Shown in pieces: positions 1 to 10,344 of a DNA stretch of 64,000 nucleotides (positions are counted from its first letter, which is position 1; the number at the start of each line of letters is the position of its first letter). Source of the DNA: Fistulifera solaris (Eukaryota; Bacillariophyta; Bacillariophyceae; Naviculales; Stauroneidaceae); the NCBI GenBank assembly GCA_030295235.1, contig AP026123.1, forward strand, positions 1,054,001-1,118,000, read 5' to 3'. Made by a program: the position numbers and the translations under genes. The notes under the pieces were generated by a model. It was given only the letters and a program-made list of their open reading frames with translations, made no database searches and was not told the DNA's origin.

Positions 1-1
1 C

Positions 2-2452
2 GAAGATCGAGATGCGGTGCGAAAGCGTCACGAGGAGCAGAACATTCCGTTCTATGAAGTCTTTCTGGACGTGCCGGTGGATGAACTTAAGAAGCGTGAT
101 CCGAAGGGTCAGTACGCGCGAGTTGAGTCGGGAGAGCTGAAACACTTCACCTGCATTGATGATCGCTATGATCCTCCGGTCAAACCAGAAATCACTCTCA
201 AAACACATCAATTAGCGATTGAAGAGTCAGTCAATATTTTGTTGCGACGTCTCGAGCGGGATGGTATTCTCATGGGAGCACCGAAACTAGCTCCTCCTGG
301 GTTGCCGAATCCGGATGGTGATGTCATTGTCGATCTACATGTCCCGGAACATTTGCGAGAACAGCGTCGAGCGGAGGCGGAGACTTTACCAAAGGTTCTT
401 ATCACAGACATTGATCTCAATTGGTTGCAAACGGTTGGAGAAGGTTGGGCAAGTCCTCTCAAAGGTTTCATGAGAGAAGGAACCTTATTGGAAACGCTGC
501 ATTTCAACTCGATCTTGACAGATCCCTTCAACGTGACAGGCAACATCGATCGCCATGAGAAAAAGACAAATTTTGATCAGTTCCCCGAGCATCTGCCGCA
601 CAACCGTGTCAGCATGCCCATTCCGATCACTTTGGCCTGTACTGCTTTTACCAAGGCTGCTATTGAAAACTCCGGCAAGTCGGCTGTGGCGCTTGTCACA
701 CAAATGGGTGACACGGTTGCTATTTTGCGTGATCCGGAAATATACAACAACCGCAAAGAGGAGATTGTGACGCGAATGTACGGTGTAATCGACTTTGATC
801 ATCCATACGTGAAGCACATTTATTCTGGTGGAGACTATCTAATCGGAGGAGAGGTTGAACTACTTGATCGCATTCGGTACAATGATGGCCTCGATCAGTG
901 GCGCAAAACGGCTTCGGAGCTCCTAAAAGAATTTCAAGACAAAGGTGCGGATACGGTGTACGCCTTTCAAACTCGTAACCCGACACACTCGGGACACGCT
1001 TATCTGATGCGTTCGGCTGGGGAAGATCTTCGAAAGAAGGGTTACCAGAAACCTGTTTTGTGGCTTAGCCCTCTCGGTGGATGGACAAAGGAAGATGACG
1101 TTCCTCTTGATGTCCGCGTCAAGCAACACGAACATGTTCTAAAAGCCGGAACGTCCCACCCTGGAGGGCTTGACCCGGAAACAACCGTCATGGCTATTTG
1201 GCCTGCTCCTATGGTGTATGCTGGACCAACTGAAGTTCAATTTCATGCCAAATCACGCCGTAGCGCTGGTGCCTCTTACTTTGTTGTCGGTCGCGACCCA
1301 GCTGGTATGAAGGGTTCGCCCAATGCCCTCGCTCATCCTAATGATGATCTGTACGACGGCGACCACGGACGCTATGTGCTACAATACTCTCCAGGTCTCC
1401 AAGGAATGCAAATGCTCAGTTTTGTCAAAGTCATGTACGACATTTCTGACAATGTCATGAAAGTACCCGACCCAAGTCGAATGCAAGATTTCATTAGCAT
1501 TAGTGGGACGAAGATGCGTCTCTTAGCGCGCAATGGTGCAACACCTTGCAGTCCAACCAACATACCAACTGATCTTGTCGCGGCAAACTGTATTCCGAGT
1601 GGATTCATGGTTCCAGATGGATGGGAAACTGTCGTCGATTATTATCGAAACATTGATGTGCCTGGTCGCTGGACGCCATGGTCAAAACCAATTGTTAACC
1701 CTCCCGCAGACGCGCAAACCAAGTACAAAGGAAAGCTGGGATTCAATTCTTTCATGCTTAGAAGTACGGCGGTTGACTCGTATTGGCATGACGTACCGGT
1801 TCGTTCGGAGAAGGGCAACTTTGTCATTAACATGGTAACAGAGATCCCAATGCACATGACGGCCAAATTGGAACTCAACAAAGAGCTACCGCACAATCCT
1901 ATCATGCAGGATGCCAACGATGATGGCTCGACTCGATACTACACATACGGAACTCCGTTTTTCAACTATGGTTTGATTCCTCAGACATGGGAAGATCCAT
2001 CTTTGAAGTCGCTTGATGGTTTTGGTGGAGACAACGATCCTCTGGATGTCATGGAAATCGGAACGCATCCATTGAAAATGGGCGGCATTGTCCCTTGTCG
2101 TGTCATTGGCTCGTTGGAATTGATTGACGAAGGCGAGACAGACCACAAAATTCTTTGCATTGCCCTCTCCGACCCCGACGCTAATCGAATCAACTCGATT
2201 GAAGATTTAGAGAAAGTAAAGCCCGGTCATGTTGATCGTTTGGTGGACTGGTTGAAGATGTACAAGACGAGCGATGGCAAACCCGAAAACAAATTGGCGT
2301 CCGAAACACCTCGCTCTGCGAAGGATGCCATGATGGTAGTCAAGGAAATGCACGAACGCTGGAAAGCACTGTGTGGCAAGGGTGGCGATTTCACGCACAC
2401 CGAGAAAACGAAGAGCCTGTGGTTGAACAGCCCGGGTTGCCGGGGCAAGTAA
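2..2452 (+). CDS. APS kinase / ATP sulfurylase / inorganic pyrophosphatase fusion, 5' end cut off by the window
   Basis: The reading frame is open from base 2, so this is the C-terminal ~816 residues of a longer protein. The first ~85 residues match the end of APS kinase (RDAVRKRH, then VFLDVPVDELKKRDPKG). Next comes ATP sulfurylase, with the PUA-like part, the catalytic QTRNPTHSGH near base 967 and GRDPAGM near base 1293. The last ~220 residues are a family I soluble pyrophosphatase with the metal-binding signature GDNDPLDVMEIG near base 2028. Together these domains activate sulfate to APS and PAPS and remove the pyrophosphate that would otherwise hold the sulfurylase reaction back. Fusions of this kind are known in diatoms and other stramenopiles. 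The start codon and any plastid presequence lie outside the window. No frame disturbance is seen. The domain assignment is very secure; the location in the cell cannot be judged. Confidence 0.95.
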   Translation, partial: EDRDAVRKRHEEQNIPFYEVFLDVPVDELKKRDPKGQYARVESGELKHFTCIDDRYDPPVKPEITLKTHQLAIEESVNILLRRLERDGILMGAPKLAPPGLPNPDGDVIVDLHVPEHLREQRRAEAETLPKVLITDIDLNWLQTVGEGWASPLKGFMREGTLLETLHFNSILTDPFNVTGNIDRHEKKTNFDQFPEHLPHNRVSMPIPITLACTAFTKAAIENSGKSAVALVTQMGDTVAILRDPEIYNNRKEEIVTRMYGVIDFDHPYVKHIYSGGDYLIGGEVELLDRIRYNDGLDQWRKTASELLKEFQDKGADTVYAFQTRNPTHSGHAYLMRSAGEDLRKKGYQKPVLWLSPLGGWTKEDDVPLDVRVKQHEHVLKAGTSHPGGLDPETTVMAIWPAPMVYAGPTEVQFHAKSRRSAGASYFVVGRDPAGMKGSPNALAHPNDDLYDGDHGRYVLQYSPGLQGMQMLSFVKVMYDISDNVMKVPDPSRMQDFISISGTKMRLLARNGATPCSPTNIPTDLVAANCIPSGFMVPDGWETVVDYYRNIDVPGRWTPWSKPIVNPPADAQTKYKGKLGFNSFMLRSTAVDSYWHDVPVRSEKGNFVINMVTEIPMHMTAKLELNKELPHNPIMQDANDDGSTRYYTYGTPFFNYGLIPQTWEDPSLKSLDGFGGDNDPLDVMEIGTHPLKMGGIVPCRVIGSLELIDEGETDHKILCIALSDPDANRINSIEDLEKVKPGHVDRLVDWLKMYKTSDGKPENKLASETPRSAKDAMMVVKEMHERWKALCGKGGDFTHTEKTKSLWLNSPGCRGK

Positions 2453-2514
2453 GCGCTACATGTCTACCTTTTTTAAAATATGATCTTTCAAATGTATGCA
2501 TGTTATTTAAGATT

Positions 2515-3384
2515 CTATATTCTTGGAAACAAGACTTCATTCAGAACTCTTTGCGTCCATTCCTCTCCGTACAACGACTTGAGCATAGGTTTCGCCGGAT
2601 CGTTTGCCAGCCTGTACTCAATGTAATTCGTCTGTCGATTGGGCGATTTTGTTGCTGGCTGTGAAAGTAACTGAACGTAAATATTCAAGTGCTCTCGAGC
2701 GGCTTCGAATAAGTGACTTTGTATTCGTTCAACCGGGTCTTTCACGTCTTCTCCGAACCTAGTCCACAGGGAATACTTCGAAACATATTGTTGCACAGCT
2801 TCTGGTATATCTCCTCCCCATGGGAATCGCGAAGCTATTTGTTGGTTTTCGTACCAATCACGCCAATGCTCGGCATAATCATCCGACCCATTCATAGGCT
2901 GAGCATCGAGCAGTAACAAGTGCCGCCCGCCCGGCAAACTCACAAAATCACAACTCCACACGGGCCAATCCGACGATTGGTCAGGGAACACGACCAGATT
3001 GAGCACTTGCGGCACTTCGGGTGCCTCCAGTAACGCCAGACGCGCGTAACGGACGGGACCCGTTGTGGCACTCAAAGCTCTGGTTTCGATGTGGACATTT
3101 TTGGCAAAGTTTGTGGATAATATTTCGTCGTATTGAACCTCGGATAATTCGGGGAATGAAGTGGAAATAACCTTCCAAGCCATCTCTGCAATCGGTCTAT
3201 AGAGTCCTTCCACCTTGTTCTCTTCTGCTCTGATATCATTCGAATTGTTGGATGTTACTCGAATTTGTGACCGAGTTGTAGATCGACGAGGAAGAAAAGA
3301 AGATGCAAATCGGCCCATCACAATCGCGACAATGAATATGTAAAAAGAAAATGACGATCCTTTAACGTTCCGCTGCGTCATCAC
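2515..3384 (-). CDS. Ferredoxin-dependent bilin reductase (HY2/PebA/PcyA family), plastid-targeted
   Basis: This 289-residue protein has an N-terminal hydrophobic stretch (FSFYIFIVAIVMG) followed by ASSFLPRR, which fits a diatom ER signal plus an ASAFAP-like plastid cleavage site with F at the cut. The mature part carries the bilin reductase core: VVFPDQSSDWPVWSCDFVSL, then PGGRHLLLLDAQPM, and the family's helical C-terminus ending in HLNIYVQLL and SPNRQTNYIEYRLAND. Family members reduce biliverdin with ferredoxin electrons to make phytobilins. Diatoms lack phycobilisomes, so a role in phytochrome chromophore or heme-derived bilin metabolism is an inference. Which double bond is reduced cannot be decided from sequence. 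The gene is convergent with the sulfate-activation gene (62 bp apart) and diverges from the desaturase gene. Confidence 0.85.
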   Translation of the reverse strand: MMTQRNVKGSSFSFYIFIVAIVMGRFASSFLPRRSTTRSQIRVTSNNSNDIRAEENKVEGLYRPIAEMAWKVISTSFPELSEVQYDEILSTNFAKNVHIETRALSATTGPVRYARLALLEAPEVPQVLNLVVFPDQSSDWPVWSCDFVSLPGGRHLLLLDAQPMNGSDDYAEHWRDWYENQQIASRFPWGGDIPEAVQQYVSKYSLWTRFGEDVKDPVERIQSHLFEAAREHLNIYVQLLSQPATKSPNRQTNYIEYRLANDPAKPMLKSLYGEEWTQRVLNEVLFPRI

Positions 3385-3960
3385 TACTGTCTTTAGTCTC
3401 TATTAATCTGCTGGCCTTGTTATGTAATAGATCCGTTGTTCGGTAACTGGCAATCGAGTGGAGGGCTGCTAACAAATGATAACAACCTCATTCATCTTTC
3501 ATTCTTCGTCGCGTCGCAAACAAAAAAGTGACACGTGACTAAATCAGTCTTGGTATCCGGTCTGATAGCCGCCCGCCCGCCCGCCCGTATCCGGCGCGCG
3601 ATGATGCACGACGCAAGGCACGACGATGATGACGGCGGCCAATGCAACGGAGCAACGTCGACACAACTAAAACGCAATAGAGAAAACAGTGGGAAGTCGT
3701 GTCGCACCGACTATTCATTTTCTCCACCGCCTGCACGCTCCTACTTAATTTCAGACAGTGCAAAACTGCAACGTGCCGATGAAAAAACGCAACCTCGTCT
3801 TTTCGCCCTTTTCCGATGACCACGGAACCGAGGAAAGGCAAAACGTGGCCGGGTTCATCCGAATCATTTATTTACACAATACTTGTAAGCGAAAGACATC
3901 GTCATTGTGTCTTTCCCGTGCTCCGCTTCGTATTCCCTATATTTCAAAAACCGAGTAACG
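3385..3960. other. Divergent intergenic region, bilin reductase / desaturase
   Basis: About 576 bp separate two divergent starts. It holds a short GC-rich run built on CCCG near 3570-3585 and a purine/pyrimidine-mixed stretch rich in GACGA. I see no convincing gene; short open frames here have no protein-like composition. It presumably contains both promoters. Confidence 0.5.
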
Positions 3961-5250
3961 ATGTGCCGCAAACCGGTAGAATTATCTCCTAAACCTTCTG
4001 CTCCTCTCGCCGAGCACGATGCGTGGCTCGCCAAGTTCGATTATGAAGGTTTTACGACCGAAATACGCGCTTTGGGCAAGCGGCTGGAAGCCGAGCAAGG
4101 AGAGAAGGACGTAAATCACTTGAACAAGATGATCTTCTGGTCAAACAGCTTTGCTACTATCGGCTTTCTGACTGCTGGTTTCAGCGTCAATGCCATTACA
4201 ATCTTCTGCATCTCTACATTCATTTTCACTCGTTGGGCTTGCATTGCTCATCACACGTGCCATGGAGGTTATCAAAACTGCCATCCGAATTTGAATCGCT
4301 GGTCTCGTTTCAAATTTGGTCTCGGTACATTTTGGAGGCGTTACAACGACTTCTTCGATTGGATGCTTCCGGAAGCCTGGAATGTGGAGCACAACAATCG
4401 CCACCACTACAATCTTTCTGAACTCACCGATCCGGATTTGGTCGAGAACAACACCAAACTGCTGCGCGAACTTAATGTCCCTACTTTCATGAAGTACCCC
4501 ATGGTAGTCTTCTTCATGTGCACTTGGAAATGGTTTTATTACAGTGCCAACACGTTCAAGGAACTGAAACTAGCGCAGTGGCGCCGCGAAGGACGCAAGA
4601 TTCCTGAGGGTATCGTCCCGGAGGACCAGATTACCGTCAAGTCCGTCATCTTCGGTCAGAATCCTTTCTATTCTCTTGCCGAGTACTTCACTGTCGTCTT
4701 TGGTCCTTATTTCATTATGCACTTCCTCGTAGGTCCTATTCCCTGGTACTTCCTCGGTGAGTATCTGGACGGATACACGGGACGACAAATGTTCATGACG
4801 GCCTTGACAAACCTTGTCTTAGCCGACGTTCTATCGAACATGCACGCTTTCTTGTGCGTGGTAACAAATCACGCCGGAGACGACATGTACCGCTTCCGTA
4901 ACGCATGCCGTCCTTACTCGGGGTCATTCTTTTTGCGTCAAGTCTTGGCGTCCGCCAATTACGACATGGGTACCGATTTGATCGACTTTTTTCATGCGTA
5001 CCTGAACTATCAGGTGGAGCACCACTTGTGGCCGAGCTTGAGCATGAAGAGTTACCAACTTGCGGCACCGGAGGTTCAAGAGATTTGCAAGAAGTACGGA
5101 GTCCCCTACACGAAGCACAATGTATTCTGGCGTCTAAAGAAAACTGTTGATATTATGGTGGGAAACACGAGTATGCGTTGGTTTCCGGAGGAGTATGAGG
5201 CTTTGCTTCTCGAAAAGGACGCTAAAATGGAAGAAATCAAAACCAAGTAA
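3961..5250 (+). CDS. Membrane fatty-acid desaturase (three His-box type)
   Basis: The 429-residue protein starts at ATG 3961 (MCRKPVELSPKP). An earlier GTG at 3907 is in frame but is not needed. It has the three histidine boxes of the membrane di-iron desaturases: HHTCHGG (near 4252), HNNRHH (near 4390) and QVEHH (near 5011), separated by hydrophobic segments. These enzymes use two irons and an electron donor to place a double bond in an acyl chain. The Q in QVEHH is typical of front-end desaturases, but there is no cytochrome b5 domain at the N-terminus, so the electron donor must be a separate protein. No clear plastid presequence is seen. Substrate and position of the double bond cannot be assigned from sequence alone. 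Confidence 0.85.
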   Translation: MCRKPVELSPKPSAPLAEHDAWLAKFDYEGFTTEIRALGKRLEAEQGEKDVNHLNKMIFWSNSFATIGFLTAGFSVNAITIFCISTFIFTRWACIAHHTCHGGYQNCHPNLNRWSRFKFGLGTFWRRYNDFFDWMLPEAWNVEHNNRHHYNLSELTDPDLVENNTKLLRELNVPTFMKYPMVVFFMCTWKWFYYSANTFKELKLAQWRREGRKIPEGIVPEDQITVKSVIFGQNPFYSLAEYFTVVFGPYFIMHFLVGPIPWYFLGEYLDGYTGRQMFMTALTNLVLADVLSNMHAFLCVVTNHAGDDMYRFRNACRPYSGSFFLRQVLASANYDMGTDLIDFFHAYLNYQVEHHLWPSLSMKSYQLAAPEVQEICKKYGVPYTKHNVFWRLKKTVDIMVGNTSMRWFPEEYEALLLEKDAKMEEIKTK

Positions 5251-5410
5251 AGCTCTCACTCTTTATGTATGCATCAGAGCTAATGAATTAAAAAGAATAA
5301 CAACCAGATAACTGACTTTAGTGAAATAGACAAAAGTAGTAGAAAGTCGTTGTCGCATGTAGATTGGTGCCCTGGACTGCTCAAATTGCAGAATGTTGGT
5401 TCGCTACATC

Positions 5411-5991
5411 TCACTGACTACACTGGACGGCATCCAAGTCGATCTCTTCATCTCCATCATCATTGTTCTCGTTTTCTTCACCGTCTTCTATTTGTTTTGC
5501 GATTTCTATTGTAGGGCACATATTCTCGTCGCCGTCGCTGTATTTCCACCATTCGGGCTCGGCCTGCGCGAGGGTTGTACAAATAATCTTGAAGCTATCC
5601 ATTACAGTCTGTAACGTGGCGTGGACTTTTTCAAAGCTCCCTTTCGCCATGTTGACCGGCAACCCACATTCTTAAATTGATAGTTAAAAGCTGTAGTTCA
5701 GGACGGAATTAATGCTCACACACTTACCAGGACAATGGGCGTTGTCGCAGTTGTGATTTTCAATACATTTTCGACAAAAGAGTGACCGCAAGCTGCCAAG
5801 CTGACAGGATCAACGTATATACACTTGCAAAGTGAACACTTTAATAGCTCCTTCATTTCTAATAAAGCTTTTCTCATTTCCGGCGTCCCTTGACTGGCCT
5901 GGCTCAGTACGGCATCAATGGTCGATTCCAAAATCGCCTGTTCGGTCTCCTGTTCAAGCCATTCCTTTCGTTTGGATGCTCGACTTGTCAT
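5411..5991 (-). CDS. RING-finger (C3HC4) protein, two exons, one-base frame break
   Basis: Exon 1 runs 5991-5728 and exon 2 runs 5670-5411, with a 57-nt intron (GTAAGT donor, TTTAAG acceptor). The splice completes a GAA codon and gives HCPECGLP, which closes a C3HC4 RING: CSLCKCIY, then CGHSF, CRKCIENHNCDN, and CPEC. To read CGHSF into CRKC one extra base is needed: the run of four A at 5776-5779 (plus strand) would have to be five. The perfect zinc-ligand pattern on both sides argues that the protein is real and the run length is wrong or variable. RING proteins are usually E3 ubiquitin ligases. The N-terminal part is helical and charged; the C-terminus is very acidic (GEENENNDDGDEEID). A further in-frame ATG lies at 6039. 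The substrate is unknown. Confidence 0.75.
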
Positions 5992-6361
5992 GATGTTTGT
6001 AACACAAGATGATGTGTTATGATTGTGGTGTAAACACAAAGTAAAGCTAACGAAGGTATACCCTGTTCATAGGCAAAGAATGACACACGGCGCTTCTTTT
6101 ATGCGCAATCTCAAAAATCGCGACAAAGTCAGTCACGAGCTTATACAGGTACTCCGTATTATATTGTATAAAATATACTTTCATACCTACTTCTACATTA
6201 TATATACGCGGTATTATACCAGTGTAAAGGTTTCGCGGTATTATACCTCCCTCTCGCAAAAAGCGCAGTGGAACATTTCGCCTTTTATGGAGCGCAATGA
6301 TAATCATGAATCATGATGCATTCTGCGATGATCCATTTTGTTGCAACAGGATTAACTGAAA
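5992..6361. other. Intergenic, AT-rich
   Basis: This stretch lies between divergent starts of the RING gene and an unknown membrane-protein gene. It is AT-rich, with two similar GCGGTATTATAC motifs at about 6210 and 6236. No gene is seen. Confidence 0.4.
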
Positions 6362-7351
6362 ATGATATCCACATCAAAATTGAATGAAGGATCACTTCTT
6401 GCCCGCGTGGTCAAAAATTTAGTGACCAAGGAAGATCCGTTGCATTTGCACAAGTCTCTCGGAATGGCGTGTTTGACGTCGTTTCTTTGGCGTTTTTCCT
6501 ACATAACAGACCCTTCTGCCGATCTTGCTTTCGCTTATTTTCCACAATTCACTCTCGTCACCATTTTGCTGCACCTGTTTTTGAATTTAAGTAGTTTCGA
6601 GTTCCATTTACCCGAAAAACGAATCTCCAGTGGCTATCGTATTTGGCCAGAATATCGCCTTCATTCTTTGGTTTTTCTGTTTCGGTCTCTTCTTCTCATG
6701 ACAATCTACTGGCACGAGAACTTGTTTGATATAGAACCGAACTATTGGTTGAACGGACTAGTCGTCTTGGGCAGTATGGCAGCCGCAGACCTCGCCAGCG
6801 CATCGTGCAAGCACCAATCTTCCACCATTCGAGCTCTACAAGCGCCGAATATTGTCAAATACTACTTCTCTGTCATGCAGTTCTGTGCGACAGCAACCTG
6901 TTTGTACGGATTGAGACGATTCACGGTGCAATTCTATTTCGTCATGATCATCCAATGCAACGCCTTTCTCATGACACTCCGAAGAAAAAACTTGATGCCT
7001 CATCAAGTGGGGGTTGTTCTGTACGGCATCGGTCTCGTCATGGGCTTAGCGCTGGCTATTATCGAATATGAGCGGGCCGGGGGTCTGGATTGTGTACGCA
7101 GTGTGACCTTGGTGGCCTGCTCTGCTGCATTTTGGAGAATGGGTCCGTGGAGCGAACGGTTGAAGAACAAGTACTTGATTTGGGCGGCGGAATGCTTATT
7201 CTTGAACCTCATTATTCGACCTTCCCTTGAGAGCGACTACCTGTTGTCACGATCACAGCTAGGTCGGCTGGCAGACACATCGATGTTACTGGTCGTTCTG
7301 TACGGTATCTTCACCAGCCTCCCTAACAAGATGAAGAGGAAGGTCACATGA
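6362..7351 (+). CDS. Unknown multi-pass membrane protein
   Basis: This is a clean 329-residue frame starting at ATG 6362. I do not recognise the family. It has several hydrophobic segments long enough to cross a membrane (for example PQFTLVTILLHLFLNL, LVFLFRSLLLMTIYW, WLNGLVVLGSMAAADL, FYFVMIIQCNAFLM, VGVVLYGIGLVMGLALAII and the final MLLVVLYGIFTSL). A short basic tail (PNKMKRKVT) ends the protein. There is no clear signal peptide and no recognisable catalytic motif. The length, codon use and regular spacing of hydrophobic segments support a real gene. It lies head-to-head with the RING gene and tail-to-tail with the methyltransferase gene, about 240 bp away. Confidence 0.6.
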   Translation: MISTSKLNEGSLLARVVKNLVTKEDPLHLHKSLGMACLTSFLWRFSYITDPSADLAFAYFPQFTLVTILLHLFLNLSSFEFHLPEKRISSGYRIWPEYRLHSLVFLFRSLLLMTIYWHENLFDIEPNYWLNGLVVLGSMAAADLASASCKHQSSTIRALQAPNIVKYYFSVMQFCATATCLYGLRRFTVQFYFVMIIQCNAFLMTLRRKNLMPHQVGVVLYGIGLVMGLALAIIEYERAGGLDCVRSVTLVACSAAFWRMGPWSERLKNKYLIWAAECLFLNLIIRPSLESDYLLSRSQLGRLADTSMLLVVLYGIFTSLPNKMKRKVT

Positions 7352-7590
7352 AGGGTCTTCTGCTCAAAACATACTTCCGCTGCAAATAGACTACATGCTA
7401 CCTTCCCATGTCATGAACGCTTTTATGCTTTACGTTGCAGTGATGGTTTACTTGCAGAAGCGATCCTGGTTGTGCATGACACACTTTCGTCGTAGTGTAT
7501 CTCAGGGACGATCGCAATCTCAACACACCTAGAGACTCTGATAAAGGAATGATACGAAGTAAAAGCCGACTTTTATAGTTTTTAGGTTTC

Positions 7591-8559
7591 TTAATTTTTG
7601 CGAAAAATAACAGAGAGATTGTTGGCTGGCATCTCAACAGACTCAACCAGCTGTAGCCCATTTAGTTCAGCGAGTTTCGTAACTTCTTCCAGATCTCGTA
7701 CACCCCAAGAAGGATTTCGACTTTTCAACGATTGGTCAAACATACTGTGATAAAGACAAAAGTGAGAGATGAAGGCTGTCCTTTTCATTTGCAAGCGTCC
7801 AACCGAATTACGGAGTACTCACAGATTCGACTCCACACAGGAACCTCCGACTTTGTATGGGCCGTAGAGGAAAAGTACCCCATTTGTTTTTAATTTTGAG
7901 CCAGCGACTCGCATCAGACCTTCCGTTGCCGACCAGGGTGCAATGTGGATCATATTGATAGCCATCATAATATCAAGTGAGTCTGGTAACAATTGCTGCG
8001 TTTCTTTCTCGCAAATCCCGCCAGAATCTAATGTGAGCGGAGCCGCTGGAGAGACCAACGGTAAAAGATCTTGCTCAACTTTCAATCGAGCTTCTATAGA
8101 CTGTCGCGAGGGTTCATCTGGGTCTGTAGGGATCCATCGAAAGCCGACACCGGCTGCTTTCAACATTCGGGCAAAGTGAATTGTATGCACTCCTGATCCT
8201 GCCGCGATTTCCAGAATTTGCAAGGGCCTCTGGGAATCTGTGCTAGATTTGAATACCTTGGATTGCAAGATTTCCCATATTGGAGTTTTGTTGCGCTCTG
8301 CAGATGGTGATTCCAATATATTCTCTGATGAGAACATGTCATGCAAAAATGAAGGCGACACCGTAAGTTGCCGAGCCTTAAAAAACACAGTCGGTTGTGA
8401 CAAGAACCCTGCTCTTGCCCGTCCAACGGCTAGCGATAAGCAAGTAATTTTTAATACAAAGGATAATGAGAAAGTCTTCCCTCGAAAGTTATTAAACCAA
8501 AGCATTTCCCTTACGTTTACTTTTGTCGTCGAATAAAAAAACGGGGGAGAACAAAGCAC
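7591..8559 (-). CDS. DUF938 / METTL26-like S-adenosylmethionine methyltransferase, two exons
   Basis: Exon 1 is 8559-7823 and exon 2 is 7744-7591, split by a 78-nt intron (GTGAGT donor, TATCACAG acceptor). Splicing gives ESNLMFDQSLKSRNPSWGVR, the hallmark of the DUF938 family. The SAM-binding motif I is LEIAAGSGVHTIHFA, and motif IV is MMAINMIHIAPW. The N-terminus has a hydrophobic stretch (SLSFVLKITCLSLAV) followed by ARAGFLSQP, which could be a plastid presequence; ATG 8505 is an alternative start just before it. No substrate is established for most of the family. The protein ends VIFRKN, as usual for this family. The function beyond methyl transfer is unknown. Confidence 0.8.
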
Positions 8560-8574
8560 AGAAACTTTTAATGA

Positions 8575-9546
8575 GGACCGTTCCTAACCGCGGTTTCGTA
8601 CCGTAGGGCTTCGTACATTTTTGACGTACGAAACTTTTTCTACGAAGCAACTTCCTAACGGAAATCGCCTTTTTCGTAAATTTCGTACGATTCACGAGAA
8701 TTCGGGTCTCATTGATCACAAGCATATCAACATGATAATTTTCATTGGAAAACAATCGCTATGAAATAAATAAAGCTTATTTAGCATTGTTCTACATAAT
8801 CCGGACCGCGATGATATCAAAGGATGTTCATTGCACAATGAAATTTGCTTGAATAAGCGACGGAGACGACGACGATGCGGCGACGACGCCCCCATTTGCA
8901 TTTTTAATTGACTATTAAACGTATCCTTTGATAAAACATTTCAACCTTACAAAATAAAATTGTATTGAAGTGGTTTGGTGTATTTTTGAAGGGATAAGGG
9001 GCGCAAAACATTGTTTTAACGAGTGAAAATTGATAGCACATCCAGAATACCGCAGCATTCACCGCCATTCTCGTGCAACCGTTTCATTTTTTCTGCATTT
9101 TCCTTTCCGCACTACTACGTTGCTTCTTTGTCAATGTTTGTTGATGAGCAGTTCCTTATTCTCTCGCTTCCTTTAACGAAAACATGGTGCCGTCGACACG
9201 TGTTTCTCCTCGACTGCTCGTTTTTCCCTAAAGAGGGCTCTACTGGTCCTCCCTCTCGTCACCAAAGGGCGACAACGACGATCCAATACATCTAGTTGCT
9301 ATAAGTTGTATTTAATTGAATCATTGTTTTGAAAACGAAGGTAAAATGCTTAATGAAGCAATGGATATTGTTGACGTATTAATGTTCGAGTTTATTTTTG
9401 TGGTACGAAGGAATCCCTTCGTACCATTTTTGCGAAGTGGTACGAAGAGATTCCTTCGTACTTTTTTAGGGGAACCCGGAAATCGAGAGAAAAAGTACGA
9501 AACTTGTGTTAGGGTTACGGTACGAAAGCCCGGTTAGGAACGGTCC
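8575..9546. mobile_element. 972-bp non-autonomous terminal-inverted-repeat DNA element
   Basis: The ends begin GGACCGTTCCTAACCG on both strands; 29 of the first 31 positions match between the left end and the inverted right end. A 3-bp duplication TGA lies on each side (8572-8574 and 9547-9549). Inside each end the motif TTCGTAC (or its complement GTACGAA) recurs many times, which may be transposase-binding sites. No long coding frame is present, so the element depends on a transposase from elsewhere. The superfamily is not clear: a 3-bp duplication is known for PIF/Harbinger and CACTA elements, but these termini are not a CACTA type. Confidence 0.8.
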
Positions 9547-9549
9547 TGA

Positions 9550-10344
9550 GGGTTGGGGTTACGTACAACGTACACGGTACACGAATCAATGAAGTCAATC
9601 ATCGTTCGTACTTCGTGCGTCGTCGCACTGGGTCATTTCGCAGGGATGGGGGCAGTTCGAGGACTGCTCGGAGTCTCTGAGCCAAAGTGTAGGGGGCGGA
9701 CCGTTGAATTCTGGTCACATAGGCTCTTTTCTCGCCACTCCGTCACATAAGACTCAAGCTACTTGAAGAGCAATACTGTTAGCGTCTATCAAGAAACAAG
9801 TACTTCTACTTGTTAGAGGATACATCTATCTTGATAATGATTCAGAAACTCGCTTAACAAATAATCTAACGGATACTTGTCGCGCAAGCCGGCCTTTACT
9901 ATGACATTTTGACGCAAACGGATCCACGTATTCTTGTGTAGTAAATCTACTTGCAAGCTGGCTTTGCTGTGTGGACGAGAGACTTTGTCGCCGTCATCGT
10001 CGTTCATCTTCATCTCTCGTCCACGCGGGGCAGAAACGAAACAGAACAGAGATACCGTGGGAATATTCTAACGTCTGAAGCCCTTGTTATCAGACTTTGA
10101 TTATTCATCACAACAGCTAATTGACTTGACTTCTGCTTTGGGTCCGTTGCGATAGCGCGAGGAGCGACAAAGCCAAACTTCACACCGTTGTCGAACGAAA
10201 GTCGGGAGGATCTTTTGGCCGTTGCAGGTCCTCGAACTTCAACCGAGACGCGCTTGAGTCATTCTTCTGATTGTATTACTTCTCGCAAAGTGATAAGTGA
10301 CGACTCGGTGTGGCCTGCAGATAATTTAAAAAAGCCTCAGCAAC
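9550..10344. other. Intergenic region upstream of the myosin gene
   Basis: About 800 bp without a recognisable gene. It should contain the myosin promoter and 5'UTR. No repeat stands out. Confidence 0.4.
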
